NCBI GenBank assembly: GCA_964388085.1
Contig: CAYLZW010000087.1
Span: 1-19,778 of the forward strand
Source of the DNA: CAYLZW01 sp964388085
GTDB taxonomy: Bacteria; Myxococcota; UBA727; CAYLZW01
Reading direction: 5' to 3'
Length of the DNA: 19,778 bases
A model generated the notes under the pieces. It was not told the DNA's origin. It saw only the letters and a program-made list of their open reading frames with translations, and did not search any database. This document shows positions 15,101 through 19,778 of the stretch, one piece after another. The stretch's first letter is position 1, and the number at the start of each line of letters is the position of its first letter. Made by a program: the position numbers and the translations under genes.

Positions 15101-17313
15101 GCGCCGAGGACGACGGCGCCGTGGCCCGCCGGCTCGCCGAGCTCGGCACCTTCCTGCTCGACGAGCTCGGCTCCGAGCAGGCGGCGCGCAAGGCGTTCGA
15201 GGACGCGCTGGCGCTGGATCCTTCCGAGAGCGTGGCGCGCATTCGCCTCGCGGCCATCGCCTACGCCGTGAAGGACTGGGACCTGGCCCTCGACCTCATG
15301 GACGGCGTGAACCCCGGCCTGTGGCCGCGCGGCGAGGTCGCCCTGCTGTTCGAGCGCGCCGAGTGCGCCCTGCACGCGGGGCGCGAGGACGCCGACGTCC
15401 GCCTGCGCGAGGTGCTGCGCCAAGACAGCAAGCACGTCGGGGCGCTCGAGCTGATGGCGCGCCTCGGCCGGGAGCGAGGCGACGAGGACACGGAGGAGTT
15501 CGCCCTCGAGGCGCTCTCCCTCGCCATCGATCAAAAGCGCGATCCCGAGCGCGCGGCCAAGGTGCTCGGCGACCTCGCGGAGCTGCGCGCGAAGCAGGGA
15601 CGCTATGGCGACGCCGCGAGCGCGGCCGAGCGCGCGCTGGATCTCGACGTCGGCTCGCTCGCGTCGCTCGAGCGCGTCGCCGACCTGTACGACAGGGCCG
15701 ATCGGGTCGTGGAGGCGAGCGAGGCGTGGCGTCGGGTGGCCGGCCTACGGCCGCCGGGCCAGCAGGCGGAGGCGCACGAGCGGCGCGCCGTCCTGCTAGA
15801 GCGCGCCGCTCGCTTCGAAGACGCCGCGGACGTCTGGGTCTCGCTGTACGAGTCGGCGGGGGTCGAGCGCCATCGTGACGAGGCGCTGCGGCTCGCGCGG
15901 GAGCACCAGCTCGTCCTCGTGCTCGATCGGCTGGGGATCTCCGCTACGACGGCGTCCTTCGACGAGAGCGCGCCGACGCTCAACGACGAGCTGCGGGCCG
16001 CCCTCGCGCGACCGGACTTCGACGCGGCGTTGACCCTCGCCGCCCGCGCCTTGCGCGAAGGGGAGGGTGACGACGACACCGCGCGCCTGGCGCTCGAGGC
16101 GGTGCAGGGCGCGAGCGATGCAGAGGCCGCGCTGGCGCTGTGCGAAGAGCGGCTGCAGGCGGGCCTCGACGCCGACAGCGTGCGCACCTGGGCCTTCGAG
16201 GCCGGCCGCATCGCGCGCGACAAGCTGAAGGACACGAGCCGCGCCGCGGGGCTGATGTACCGCGCGCACCAGGCCGCGCCCGAGGACCTCGACGTCCGCA
16301 TCGAGCTCACGGCCCTGTACGGTCAGATCGAGGAGCTCGTCGACGCGGCGCAGACCGGCGTCGAGCAGCTGCTGCGGCGGGCGCCCGCCGATCCGCGCGT
16401 GTATCACCTCGCCAGCGAGGTCGCGGCCGCGCAGCACAACCTCGAGCGCGCGCGCGCCATGCGCTCCGCCGAGCACCTGCTCGAGGGCCGCGCGTCCGGC
16501 AAGGCGGCGCCGCCAGGATCGCCTCTCTCCGGCGCGCGAGGGCCGAGCACCGTGGAGCGCGTGCTCGCGACCATCGGACCTTCCGGCGCCGGCAAGGCGC
16601 TGGTCGAGCTCGTGCAACTGTGCGCGCCGGAGCTCGAGCAGCAGCTCGCGCCGCGGGGCGGGTCGCTCGCGGGCGCCCGTGTCCTCGAGGACGCGAGCCC
16701 GGCGGCGGCGGCGCTCCTGCAGCAGATCGAAGCGCTCCTGCCCGGGCGGCCGCTGAAGGTGCTGGTCGGGCCCGAGCCGAGCACGCAGGTCTTCCCGGGG
16801 ACGCCCCTGACCGTGGTGTTCCCCGAGGACGCGCTGCTGCACGGCGACACCGTCGTCGTCGCGCATCTGGCGCGGGCCGTAGCCATGGCCCGGCTCGGGG
16901 GCGCGCTCTTCGAGCTCTTGCCGAAGGAGAACGAGGCGCGCCTGCTCGGCGTCGTGCGCGCGCTGGCCGAGGGGAACGTCGCGTACCCGCTGGCGAACAC
17001 GCTGACCGCGTCGCTCGACCGCGAGACCGGCGCGCTGGTGGCGGACCTGGCGGCGGCCGTGATGGCCACCGGCACGCCCGAGGTCGCGACCTGGCGCTCG
17101 GCGGTCCTTCGGCTGGCGGACCGCTTCACGCTCGCCGTGTCAGGCGCGCTCTCGGGAGCGCTCGACGCCGGCGCCCTGCCGGGCGTCTACCGAGCGGGCG
17201 CTGACGAGGTAGCGGCGGGCCTGCAGCAGTCCGCGCGCGGCCTCGATCTGTGCCGCTTCGCCGCCCGGCCGGCGGCCTGGGTGCTGCGGCGCGAGCTCGG
17301 CATGGGGGGCTGA
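3187..17313 (+). CDS. Giant (4708-residue) tetratricopeptide-type helical-repeat protein
   Basis: One unbroken frame. Residues 1-50 are polar and acidic (MSNHDDEEG...), with no signal peptide, so the protein is probably cytoplasmic. Residues about 52-262 form a non-repeat domain that looks beta-rich. From about 390 to 4430 the chain is a continuous Ala/Leu/Glu/Arg-rich helical solenoid with TPR-like units, for example ARKAFEDALALDPSESVARI and ALHRALEAAPDHAPALAAM, where the A-x-x-x-F/L...A-L-x-x-x-P pattern is clear. At 34-40 residues per unit this would be roughly 100-120 repeats. Residues 3822-3866 are an Ala-rich then acidic insertion. Residues about 4452-4708 form a separate C-terminal domain. 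TPR solenoids bind proteins, so a scaffold role is likely but its partners are unknown. Giant TPR proteins are known in myxobacteria (AgmK of gliding motility is one), but no motility gene lies nearby. Start 3187 is chosen over 3139 because of the promoter position; 3139 would lie upstream of the predicted transcription start. Confidence 0.9.
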   Translation: MSNHDDEEGMRGARGLPVVPALHDVEGSAARSSRDETDLEAPKGGAPEQLGFSLRFEGGKALLALDHVTFAPGLEVKRALFEVPDVAFPLDVTGGATRFQDRRLTLRGVELALAHDTLFVPDRLRAAGLTLLRERTRPGGLELLLSVVGAGGDVPVRARGLFVAAGDAGVAIVLHEIIPFGAAPRPRLELGQLLLDALALPGGQAARAMVRRAHPFRAVFSRLLPAFGWKVPAMGEVRVHEVLLTKGQIILRAWAGEIPDGWKPPRRQRPGPLEEAVALALFADDLSDAKDDSARIAVVDRLLDEGAAPPTVVPFAAELLRRDSRRRAEGDDLVEKALEQRGEHLGLLSAHVDAGSIDAAERGRRLLALGRAADAQDEPWVSARAFLVAAELAETHGDKQAARDAAEAAWSADPTHGPTGALFVRLAVEAGELEAALRTGRAALERLERPEEAEALAVTLAPIAQALEGAEAARALLRRALRREDRLDALMALVRLEITDGKLERAAETLARLLALESDEPTLRADVHLLAAELADARGDLESARLHLGRARELRPDDAGLAVRQAALHQRLGDLGRAIDALQPLADEEPAPPDLLLKLAELRVARAQEGDADKALAMLARAEAGERSPAVSRIEAEAKALLGDVAPLAALLEVEARESESDEPAARVRALELYARAGQLEDAARVCVEALRAGAVEGLAGVLVAQADDTLAQAASDAARAAGDLEAAAVHALAALLKRNGRPMAGHALLLCLDDVDALRERVELAAAAGDTSLERRERTALAGLLEEAAEPEELHAVLCRLAALERAPGGGGPAAEAAVWARAAALGDVDIFAWLESSLASGSSERLAEVLRRRDADLGRVPTSALREVATGAWLDDAPEVRVRLLEAVAERDGLEDDAALYLAAAREHLPPRVAAAAFARFANRHERAPWLLTAAELEDEAGDAHAALHRLLGSLDTPLAAHLPILDALLERALAASHADGIARAASVLYAHGDAPVPRKIAALTQASEALADLDVDAWRLITAAWLDLEPAADAPLVSFLEDALAQGERAKALARLRARLAAPEAVPEAVLALLEQAAEDAAARGDADDEVDARELRARALGRLDDGGGESAVRELLRLAQLYLERGDGNDAVRALSRRVSLGGDDEEVAACLRQIADIEQQRGADEAAADALTAALQRTPDDAITSQRLILLLERMSAWERLAGERRRRAGLLEPGPERTAALVKLGDLLAEELQRAAEAERVWLNAIRSTWSEAPLSRLLKRAQESNSHRLFIRAHLAAARALRGEAGASAHAMEAGADLAALLDRPTLAIAAYRYAADQAADPLPALRALVELHRAVGDAPAGLAVVDRMGELTSGSARALTLEMRADLLEALARDLPGAEAARREALREDPTFRASALALERMLRDQGRIADAIDVRRQLADAAEAPAHRAQTYASLAESARDELRDLTLAAELAREALLEQPRLINVRLLRIACLEGAGRPREAAEELGWLLDNADLPAQERVTLCRRKAAIERDQLADLQAARSTLRAEHARSPTLDVIADEVATVEEELGEPAAAAQALVSCLSEHPDGSDVLGNRREVLERVARLLDDAGDAEAALDRLLEAAELGRLSRQAELGRARLAETLERPEIAATALKQLLSGEHGDAEETVALLGRLAVAAESAGDPPAALAAWRERAERLPADVESLLAVERLGGVVEDASATRAACEHLVRLEVGGDEAMRVRFLWLAADSRARENDAAGAYRWLERAAAVRVDAALLGQMLECAEEAGDREAVLEVLARLEAGGEGLPASALLRRAELHLDVSEDIESALASAREALDREPVQEDRAAAVLSRVGELRPQAVLEALLDAPDGSLAARVLRRCLGALARYTAAELARLADRFPADEELVCAAAEAEAEVGQGVSATDRLLTLAAALEAAHPGAAAAHRERAAEVLLASEIDSGALLGRFSALKPALAQDRERRLEALHLLRDAEAFDLVAELLESALAHGSVEERRPLRMELVAVLRDGLEDPARAAVWLEEQVSEDPDDREAWGDLIECLEELGENARLVTALARRIERSTGLERRELIRRRTELLLRLGRAEEAVTDLLAAREEEPHDPTLKDLERRARESLGSEALAAFYSAELRRPGSEPMLEDAFALLELPPFEVSAEDRVVALSALARAGSGAARDAAERALTARLPAARRALEATGAALALDGSVLAGFLAGLAAFAHHLGVEGALSLSDSLADAGVAGVGRAFQLSAVARRERSAGPAAAWAALEQLGPDDVPTAERARAALTLALRLGQARLASAALEHAELDFVTTETFKVMLEGGAGVARAELEVRAAAGVARAGQGAGGLLAAVRVGDADVVRARLRGPPHPSLAEAAARGRLLRLTGERLPLRLLMSRHLLEGGSEELEAIAAAGRAAGDLPLAAEALDAVIAADGATPERAVARADIALELDESGAARHCSLAADLSSEPLAKLHFRRKAVELLVRAGNGAAEVEAGLRALATTAVDDVSLVREALRLAEAMQLHTLVEELLAEDARLAGDERERAAAVRRRADHLNAKLRRPAAAFDVLLAAADRLPDEGFLEQAYRLAVEEGLVEHQLSVVQDPLAEAALLGLLGRVEVARDRARLLDGPAARLLEADLCSWAGDVDGEAAALVALVGTGSADPSTSVRLARTALSAGDANRALATAVTLALSSGPADALDVVIESLPAAHGEELASALDSLPSLIARQRAGDPRLDALLDAWSRAALAAGREDDVRRALRHRAERVGSDAAWIAWLREALSAEPAAEVATELERHLDRPAVIRALAASDAQALGVVLEQLVPDAAAKVGECLGALHDLEPLVGPLAAVLIACLRALGRDAEAAALVLAQPAQTLSQLRERQTLGAELALAARDAEQALAALLAIPAAALGDEERRLARRVLEIDARAGVLALVHIAEASAAPQDVELALAAALEAPSEVATAVAAWRLRTEPRDVRAWELASTRGAPAARRFFGAQLAAIGSAPWPDELGADASRVRRLRERDWALPRPAAPQHDVVWTARYGAAEDRPPAWVSLAEHARAAGEPIASARLLLRAGVPLHDAPIEVRLVADPSLREPRARADALAAAVLESTTAPERAGDLRVALEELDAGGWLGARHRAALVRLGGGAPFSGLIDGAEPGIRCVTIVEAVGRHPSLARRSTAAALLASLGARGVAGALLPALFSEAGGAAPAPRAGLDVDGLERRAQAAAEAGRPDEHMSLLRTLAALRGPVAEDEVALRVAAAGAGRWSLVAESLWREAAITEARERRGQLQLERARVIADRLQRPDVALHALREAAELLPDEEGVLALWVELARQVGSPREEADALQALERRAASPAERGTLVLRRATLLRESLASAGAALAALDGALAAIGDRGDLLEARAVCLLELGERAQAAATFSRAAAATQGPKRDALREQAAALYEALGDVERACEALERSAVEGDESARLRLEALARESDLPAVLERALALSYEASRDVEARRRLALERAALLESRLDRRAEALALLEDQAVADERDVGARLALAAWYLEDRRVLDAALAYESAARIPDLLPAAVASAAREGASLLAARGDLERAGPLAQLAIDKGAADEATLSIALAHHRAHERWEEVDELLVRSLDVASTGRERAFVWMERMLVHRDRLGDPDGAKQALHRALEAAPDHAPALAAMRALAQETDAWGPLRAALSRAAELVDDRARQVEWLREIAALDVARFSDLKAADATLIRAMELAPDDAEVLIERAHLLVRLGEMDALPSLLERAVQAGVTKLPADLELVRGDALLLEGDREGARRCFEAAAAASAAAASAPEGDGEEDTDLGSALHPDAGRDEPEEDAHARALAREIQSRAWDRLMDLARADGDDPLLARALHQARQASDDPSRQAALAREELSALLRVGDRDGAALAADALLRVDPGDSNAFEIIKADHLRRRRLDALAPKFEAWARGAEDDGAVARRLAELGTFLLDELGSEQAARKAFEDALALDPSESVARIRLAAIAYAVKDWDLALDLMDGVNPGLWPRGEVALLFERAECALHAGREDADVRLREVLRQDSKHVGALELMARLGRERGDEDTEEFALEALSLAIDQKRDPERAAKVLGDLAELRAKQGRYGDAASAAERALDLDVGSLASLERVADLYDRADRVVEASEAWRRVAGLRPPGQQAEAHERRAVLLERAARFEDAADVWVSLYESAGVERHRDEALRLAREHQLVLVLDRLGISATTASFDESAPTLNDELRAALARPDFDAALTLAARALREGEGDDDTARLALEAVQGASDAEAALALCEERLQAGLDADSVRTWAFEAGRIARDKLKDTSRAAGLMYRAHQAAPEDLDVRIELTALYGQIEELVDAAQTGVEQLLRRAPADPRVYHLASEVAAAQHNLERARAMRSAEHLLEGRASGKAAPPGSPLSGARGPSTVERVLATIGPSGAGKALVELVQLCAPELEQQLAPRGGSLAGARVLEDASPAAAALLQQIEALLPGRPLKVLVGPEPSTQVFPGTPLTVVFPEDALLHGDTVVVAHLARAVAMARLGGALFELLPKENEARLLGVVRALAEGNVAYPLANTLTASLDRETGALVADLAAAVMATGTPEVATWRSAVLRLADRFTLAVSGALSGALDAGALPGVYRAGADEVAAGLQQSARGLDLCRFAARPAAWVLRRELGMGG
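3340..3972 (+). other. N-terminal non-TPR domain of the giant protein (residues about 52-262)
   Basis: This segment alternates short hydrophobic strands with turns (FSLRFEGGKALLALDHVTF, GLEVKRALFEVPDVAFPLDV, RRLTLRGVELAL) and ends near the Trp at residue 262 (IPDGWKPP). The pattern is beta-rich and unlike the helical repeats after it. It loosely recalls lipid-binding DUF2993/TULIP-like folds in its strand pattern. That comparison is a guess from appearance, not a family match. Confidence 0.5.
4354..16476 (+). repeat. TPR-like helical repeat array (protein level)
   Basis: About 4000 residues of paired amphipathic helices with degenerate TPR spacing. Better-kept units include AREALLEQPRLINVRLLRIA, AERVWLNAIRS, AWGDLIECLEELGENARLV and ARKAFEDALALDPSESVA. 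The repeats are diverged: I see no long DNA-level direct repeats, only frequent CTCGAG from Leu-Glu codon pairs. Repeat borders are approximate. Confidence 0.75.
14650..14784 (+). other. Ala-rich/acidic low-complexity insertion in the TPR array (residues 3822-3866)
   Basis: Codons for a run of Ala/Ser are followed by PEGDGEEDTDLG and RDEPEEDAHA. This breaks the helical repeat pattern between two TPR-like blocks and is probably a flexible, surface-exposed linker. Confidence 0.6.
16540..17310 (+). other. C-terminal non-TPR domain of the giant protein (residues about 4452-4708)
   Basis: It follows a Pro/Gly/Ser-rich linker and starts near PSTVERVLATIG. A beta-like stretch (LKVLVGPEP, PLTVVFPEDALL) leads into helices (VVVAHLARAVAMARLGGALF). 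The order of a strand pair followed by a helix at a 'VAHLARAVAMARLGG' position resembles an M48-type metallopeptidase shell, but no HExxH zinc motif is present, so it would be inactive. That resemblance is an inference; otherwise the fold is unknown. Confidence 0.4.
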
Positions 17314-17336
17314 CCGGCCTGCTCGGCGCTGGCGGT

Positions 17337-17367
17337 CGCGGCGCCGGCGTCGTTCCGTCGCGCCGCG
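17337..17367 (+). terminator. Possible GC-rich terminator-like hairpin after the giant gene
   Basis: CGCGGCGC (17337-17344) and GCGCCGCG (17360-17367) are perfectly complementary around a 15-nt loop, 23 bp past the giant gene's stop. No T-run follows (only TCCTT), so it is not a classic intrinsic terminator. In DNA this GC-rich, short stems arise by chance. Confidence 0.3.
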
Positions 17368-17373
17368 GCGTCC

Positions 17374-17402
17374 TTGCCGGGTCATCCGTAGGCTTGTAGA
17401 GC
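17374..17402 (+). promoter_or_regulatory. Candidate promoter of the thiolase operon
   Basis: TTGCCG (17374-17379), a 17-bp spacer and TAGAGC (17397-17402), about 46 bp before the thiolase ATG. The spacing is right, but the -10 box matches the consensus at only three positions. It shares the TTG...TAG layout with the candidate promoter of the giant gene. Confidence 0.35.
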
Positions 17403-17434
17403 CGTAGCGGTCGTCCCCCGAGCCCGCGATCCGC

Positions 17435-17442
17435 GAGAGAGG
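17435..17442 (+). promoter_or_regulatory. Ribosome binding site of the thiolase gene
   Basis: GAGAGAGG lies 6 nt before the ATG at 17449 and fixes the start. Confidence 0.65.
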
Positions 17443-17448
17443 TCCGTC

Positions 17449-18621
17449 ATGCGTGAAGTCGTCATCGTCGCCGCCGCGCGAACGCCCATCGGCGCCTTCC
17501 AGGGCGCGCTGTCGTCCCTGTCCGCCCCGAAGCTGGGCGCCGTCGCCATCAAGGCCGCCCTCGAGCGCGCGAAGGTGAAGCCCGACGAGGTCAGCGAGGT
17601 CATCCTCGGCGAGGTGCTCACGGGGGGCGTCGGCCAGGCCCCCGCGCGACAAGCGGCGATCTACGCGGGGCTGCCGACGAGCGTGCCTTGCATGACCGTC
17701 AACAAGGTGTGCGGCTCGGGCCTCAAGGCCATCATGCTCGGGCGCCAAGCCATCGCGCTCGGCGAGGCGGACATCGTCGTGGCCGGCGGCATGGAGTCCA
17801 TGTCGAACGCCCCCTATCTGCTGCCCACGGCGCGCGCCGGCATGCGCATGGGCAACCAGACCGCCGTCGACAGCATGATCCACGACGGCCTCTGGGACCC
17901 CTACGGTGACTCGCACATGGGCGGCTTCGGCGACCTGTGCGCGAAGGAGCACAACTTCTCGCGCGAGGACCAGGACGCGTTCGCCAAGGAGTCTTACGAG
18001 CGCGCCGTGAAGGCCCAGAAGGAGGGCTGGTTCAAGGACGAGATCGCGCCCGTCGAGATCGCCGGCAAGAAGGGCTCGGTCGTCGTCGACAGCGACGAGG
18101 AGCCCGCGCGCTACAACCCCGAGAAGATGTCGCAGCTCCGGCCGGCCTTCGGCAAGGACGGCACCGTCACGGCGGCCAACGCCTCGAAGATCGACGACGG
18201 CGCCGCCGCCGTGGTGCTGATGAGCAAGGAGGAGGCGGAGCGCCGCGGCCTCGAGATCCTCGCCACGCTCGTCGCGGACGGCACCTTCGCGCAGGACCCG
18301 AAGTGGTTCACGACCGCGCCCGCCGGCGCCATCCAGCGCGCCCTGGAGCGGGCCAAGCTCGCGCCCGGCGACGTCGACCTCTACGAGATCAACGAGGCGT
18401 TCGCCGTCGTCACCATGGTGACCATGCGCGACCTCGAGCTCGCGCACGACAAGGTGAACGTGCACGGAGGCGCCGTCAGCCTCGGGCACCCCATCGGCTG
18501 CTCGGGCGCGCGCCTCATGGTGACGCTGCTGAGCGCCATGAAGCAGCGCGGCAAGAAGACCGGCTGCGCGTCGCTCTGCATCGGCGGCGGCGAGGCCGTG
18601 GCGGTGATCGTCCGGCGCTGA
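17449..18621 (+). CDS. Acetyl-CoA acetyltransferase (thiolase)
   Basis: Condenses two acetyl-CoA to acetoacetyl-CoA, or runs the reverse thiolysis; cytoplasmic. At 390 residues it has the usual length of the AtoB/PhaA/ThlA biosynthetic thiolases. The active site is complete: nucleophile Cys88 in NKVCGSG, the NEAF motif (YEINEAFAVV), His347 in SLGHPIGCSGAR, and Cys377 in CIGGGE. These positions are one residue off those of the Zoogloea ramigera enzyme (89, 348, 378). The N-terminus MREVVIVAAARTPIGAF is typical and supports the start. It is followed 20 bp later by an exported-protein ORF, then by a 3-hydroxyacyl-CoA dehydrogenase that acts on its product. The sequence does not show whether it serves butyryl-CoA, polyhydroxybutyrate or fatty-acid breakdown, so no gene symbol is given. 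Confidence 0.95.
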   Translation: MREVVIVAAARTPIGAFQGALSSLSAPKLGAVAIKAALERAKVKPDEVSEVILGEVLTGGVGQAPARQAAIYAGLPTSVPCMTVNKVCGSGLKAIMLGRQAIALGEADIVVAGGMESMSNAPYLLPTARAGMRMGNQTAVDSMIHDGLWDPYGDSHMGGFGDLCAKEHNFSREDQDAFAKESYERAVKAQKEGWFKDEIAPVEIAGKKGSVVVDSDEEPARYNPEKMSQLRPAFGKDGTVTAANASKIDDGAAAVVLMSKEEAERRGLEILATLVADGTFAQDPKWFTTAPAGAIQRALERAKLAPGDVDLYEINEAFAVVTMVTMRDLELAHDKVNVHGGAVSLGHPIGCSGARLMVTLLSAMKQRGKKTGCASLCIGGGEAVAVIVRR

Positions 18622-18641
18622 GGCGCGCGGACGACGACGGC

Positions 18642-19319
18642 ATGACGGTGCGACGGGCGTTCCGAGGGGCCGCGTTCACGTCCCTCCTGGTCGCCTCGCT
18701 GGGCTGCCCGCAGCTCAGCGAGGTCCCCGACGAGCTACACCTCTCCGGCGCGCTCGACCGCGACAGCGTCGAGGGTTCGGACGACGGGGCGGTGGACGTC
18801 GACTTCCACTCGAGCGGCGCGCGCGCCGAGTGGTGGCCCTGCGATCTGCGGCTCACGGCGCAGGGCTGCGTCGGCCAGCACCACGTGAACGTCTATTTGA
18901 CACTTCCGCAAGTGACGGACTTCAGCGGCGTCGGGGCCGCGGCCTGCGTGACGGACGGGGAGCCGAACGGCGTCTTCGAGGCCATGCGCGCCAGCAGCGG
19001 CGGTGAGCACGTGCTCGGCGCCGACCTGAACGCGTTCGTGCTGGTCGCGTCCGATCTGGACGGCGCGCCCGGCGCCGTGCTCAACGACGACGAGGAGACC
19101 ACGGCGGCGACGCGGCTCGTGTCCGGCAAGGTCAGCGTGACGAGGTGGGCGGCCCTCGAGGGCGTCGGCCTGACCCTCGAGGGTGAGACCGCGGGCGGCC
19201 GCCAGCTCACGCTCGACTTCTCCGGCCCGGCGTCATCCCCCGGCGCCGTGCCGACGCTCGAGGGACCCTCGACCTGCGTCGAGAGCTCTCTGCTGACGCA
19301 GGCGCTGCTCGTGGAGTAG
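18642..19319 (+). CDS. Putative exported lipoprotein of unknown function
   Basis: A 225-residue protein. The N-terminus MTVRRAFRG plus a hydrophobic stretch to residue 21 forms a signal peptide ending at Cys22 (LVASLGC). The position suits a lipoprotein, but the -3 residue is Ser rather than the usual Leu, so lipidation is uncertain. The mature part is acidic and looks beta-rich. It has four further cysteines (67, 76, 102, 212) that could form two disulfides outside the cytoplasm. I recognise no family. It starts 20 bp after the thiolase stop and ends 49 bp before the dehydrogenase ATG, so it is probably co-transcribed. An envelope protein between two cytoplasmic CoA enzymes is odd and may have no functional link to them. 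No good Shine-Dalgarno site precedes it; GAGG at 18620 is too far away, so translation may depend on coupling. Confidence 0.7.
   Translation: MTVRRAFRGAAFTSLLVASLGCPQLSEVPDELHLSGALDRDSVEGSDDGAVDVDFHSSGARAEWWPCDLRLTAQGCVGQHHVNVYLTLPQVTDFSGVGAAACVTDGEPNGVFEAMRASSGGEHVLGADLNAFVLVASDLDGAPGAVLNDDEETTAATRLVSGKVSVTRWAALEGVGLTLEGETAGGRQLTLDFSGPASSPGAVPTLEGPSTCVESSLLTQALLVE
18901..18914. repeat. Inverted repeat CACTT-N4-AAGTG in an AT-richer codon island
   Basis: A perfect 5-bp inverted repeat around CCGC, inside the lipoprotein-like gene. It overlaps an exact TTGACA (18897-18902). Four of the eight codons around it end in A or T, unlike the rest of the gene. No matching -10 box follows at 17 bp. Confidence 0.35.
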
Positions 19320-19357
19320 GCAGTCAGCCGGGGACAACAGCGCGGCCGCTCGGGCCG

Positions 19358-19363
19358 AAGGAG
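19358..19363 (+). promoter_or_regulatory. Ribosome binding site of the 3-hydroxyacyl-CoA dehydrogenase gene
   Basis: AAGGAG lies 5 nt before the ATG at 19369. It is the strongest Shine-Dalgarno match in the window and fixes the start. Confidence 0.75.
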
Positions 19364-19368
19364 AAGGT

Positions 19369-19778
19369 ATGGACGTGAACACCCTCGGTGTCGTCGGGGC
19401 AGGGCAGATGGGAGCGGGCATCGCGCAGGTGGCGGCGCAGGCGGGCCTCTCCGTCATCTGCACGGACGTGAGCCAGGCCGCCCTCGACAAGGGCAAGCAG
19501 AGCATCGCGAGCAGCCTCGAGCGCCTCGTGAAGAAGGAGAAGCTCGGCCAGGCAGAGGCGGACGCGGCCCTCGCGCGCGTCGCCTTCCACACCGAGCTGA
19601 AGGCGCACGCGAGCAGCGACTTCGTCGTCGAGGCCGTCACCGAGTCAGAGGAACTGAAGCGGCGCATCTTCAGCGAGCTCGACGGCATCTGCCCGCCGCG
19701 GACGGTGCTGGCGTCGAACACCTCGTCCATCTCCATCACCCGGCTCGCCGCGGTCACCAAGCGCCCCGAGCGCTTCAT
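19369..19778 (+). CDS. 3-hydroxybutyryl-CoA / 3-hydroxyacyl-CoA dehydrogenase, 5' part; 3' end outside window
   Basis: NAD(P)-dependent interconversion of acetoacetyl-CoA and 3-hydroxybutyryl-CoA (or longer acyl chains). The first 136 codons are visible, out of about 280-300 usual for single-domain members. The Rossmann motif is G10-A-G-Q-M-G15 (VVGAGQMGAGIAQ), with Asp33 (ICTDVS) at the end of the second strand to hold the adenosine ribose, which favours NAD over NADP. VVEAVTESEELKRRIF and SNTSSISIT (Ser119 and Ser120 region) are family signatures of the substrate side. The catalytic His of the HFFNP motif lies beyond the window edge; the last bases read RF and then begin the next codon. It stands behind the thiolase and the lipoprotein-like ORF, so it probably works on the thiolase product. 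Confidence 0.93.
   Translation, partial: MDVNTLGVVGAGQMGAGIAQVAAQAGLSVICTDVSQAALDKGKQSIASSLERLVKKEKLGQAEADAALARVAFHTELKAHASSDFVVEAVTESEELKRRIFSELDGICPPRTVLASNTSSISITRLAAVTKRPERF

Noticed and set aside
13678..15534. 618-residue open frame on the - strand in the giant gene
   Set aside because: Shadow frame without domain signals; the + strand has clear TPR-like units here.
17303..17308. Run of six G near the end of the giant gene as a phase-variable tract
   Set aside because: Slippage would alter only the last codons, and six G is short for a contingency locus in so GC-rich a genome.
3187..17313. Very frequent CTCGAG hexamers
   Set aside because: Explained by the Leu-Glu dipeptides and the preferred codons ctc and gag; not a regulatory or modification signal.

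Overview
The window is about three-quarters G+C, with G or C at nearly every third codon position. Together with the very large TPR protein and the lipoprotein-like ORF this suggests a member of the Myxococcota (Polyangia-like, the Sorangium/Haliangium/Sandaracinus type). That placement rests on composition and gene style only; there is no rRNA or marker phylogeny here.

Layout. (1) 1-2829, + strand: the 3' part of purL (small-type FGAM synthase II) overlaps by 11 bp with complete purF (amidophosphoribosyltransferase with a propeptide and four Fe-S cysteines). These are two steps of de novo purine synthesis. (2) 2858-3076, - strand: a 72-residue two-helix membrane protein, convergent with purF and divergent from the next gene. 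(3) 3187-17313, + strand: one uninterrupted 14.1-kb gene for a 4708-residue protein. It has a distinct N-terminal domain, about 4000 residues of TPR-like alpha-helical repeats, one acidic low-complexity insertion near residue 3840, and a distinct C-terminal domain. It has no signal peptide or convincing membrane helix, so it is probably a cytoplasmic scaffold. A candidate promoter (TTGGAG-N18-TAGCTT) sits so close to its ATG that the message may be leaderless. (4) 17449-19778, + strand: acetyl-CoA acetyltransferase (thiolase), a small exported lipoprotein-like ORF of unknown function, and the 5' part of a 3-hydroxybutyryl/3-hydroxyacyl-CoA dehydrogenase, closely spaced like an operon. The two enzymes catalyse consecutive steps: condensation of acetyl-CoA, then reduction of acetoacetyl-CoA (or the reverse).

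The flanks are ordinary metabolism. The unusual element is the giant TPR gene, which takes up 71% of the window and has no partner gene beside it that explains its role. Within it I see recurring short islands of A/T-ending codons, spaced about 0.9-1.9 kb apart, that break the otherwise uniform codon use. I found no tRNA, rRNA, CRISPR array, insertion sequence or phage gene. There is no gene-free stretch longer than 300 bases.
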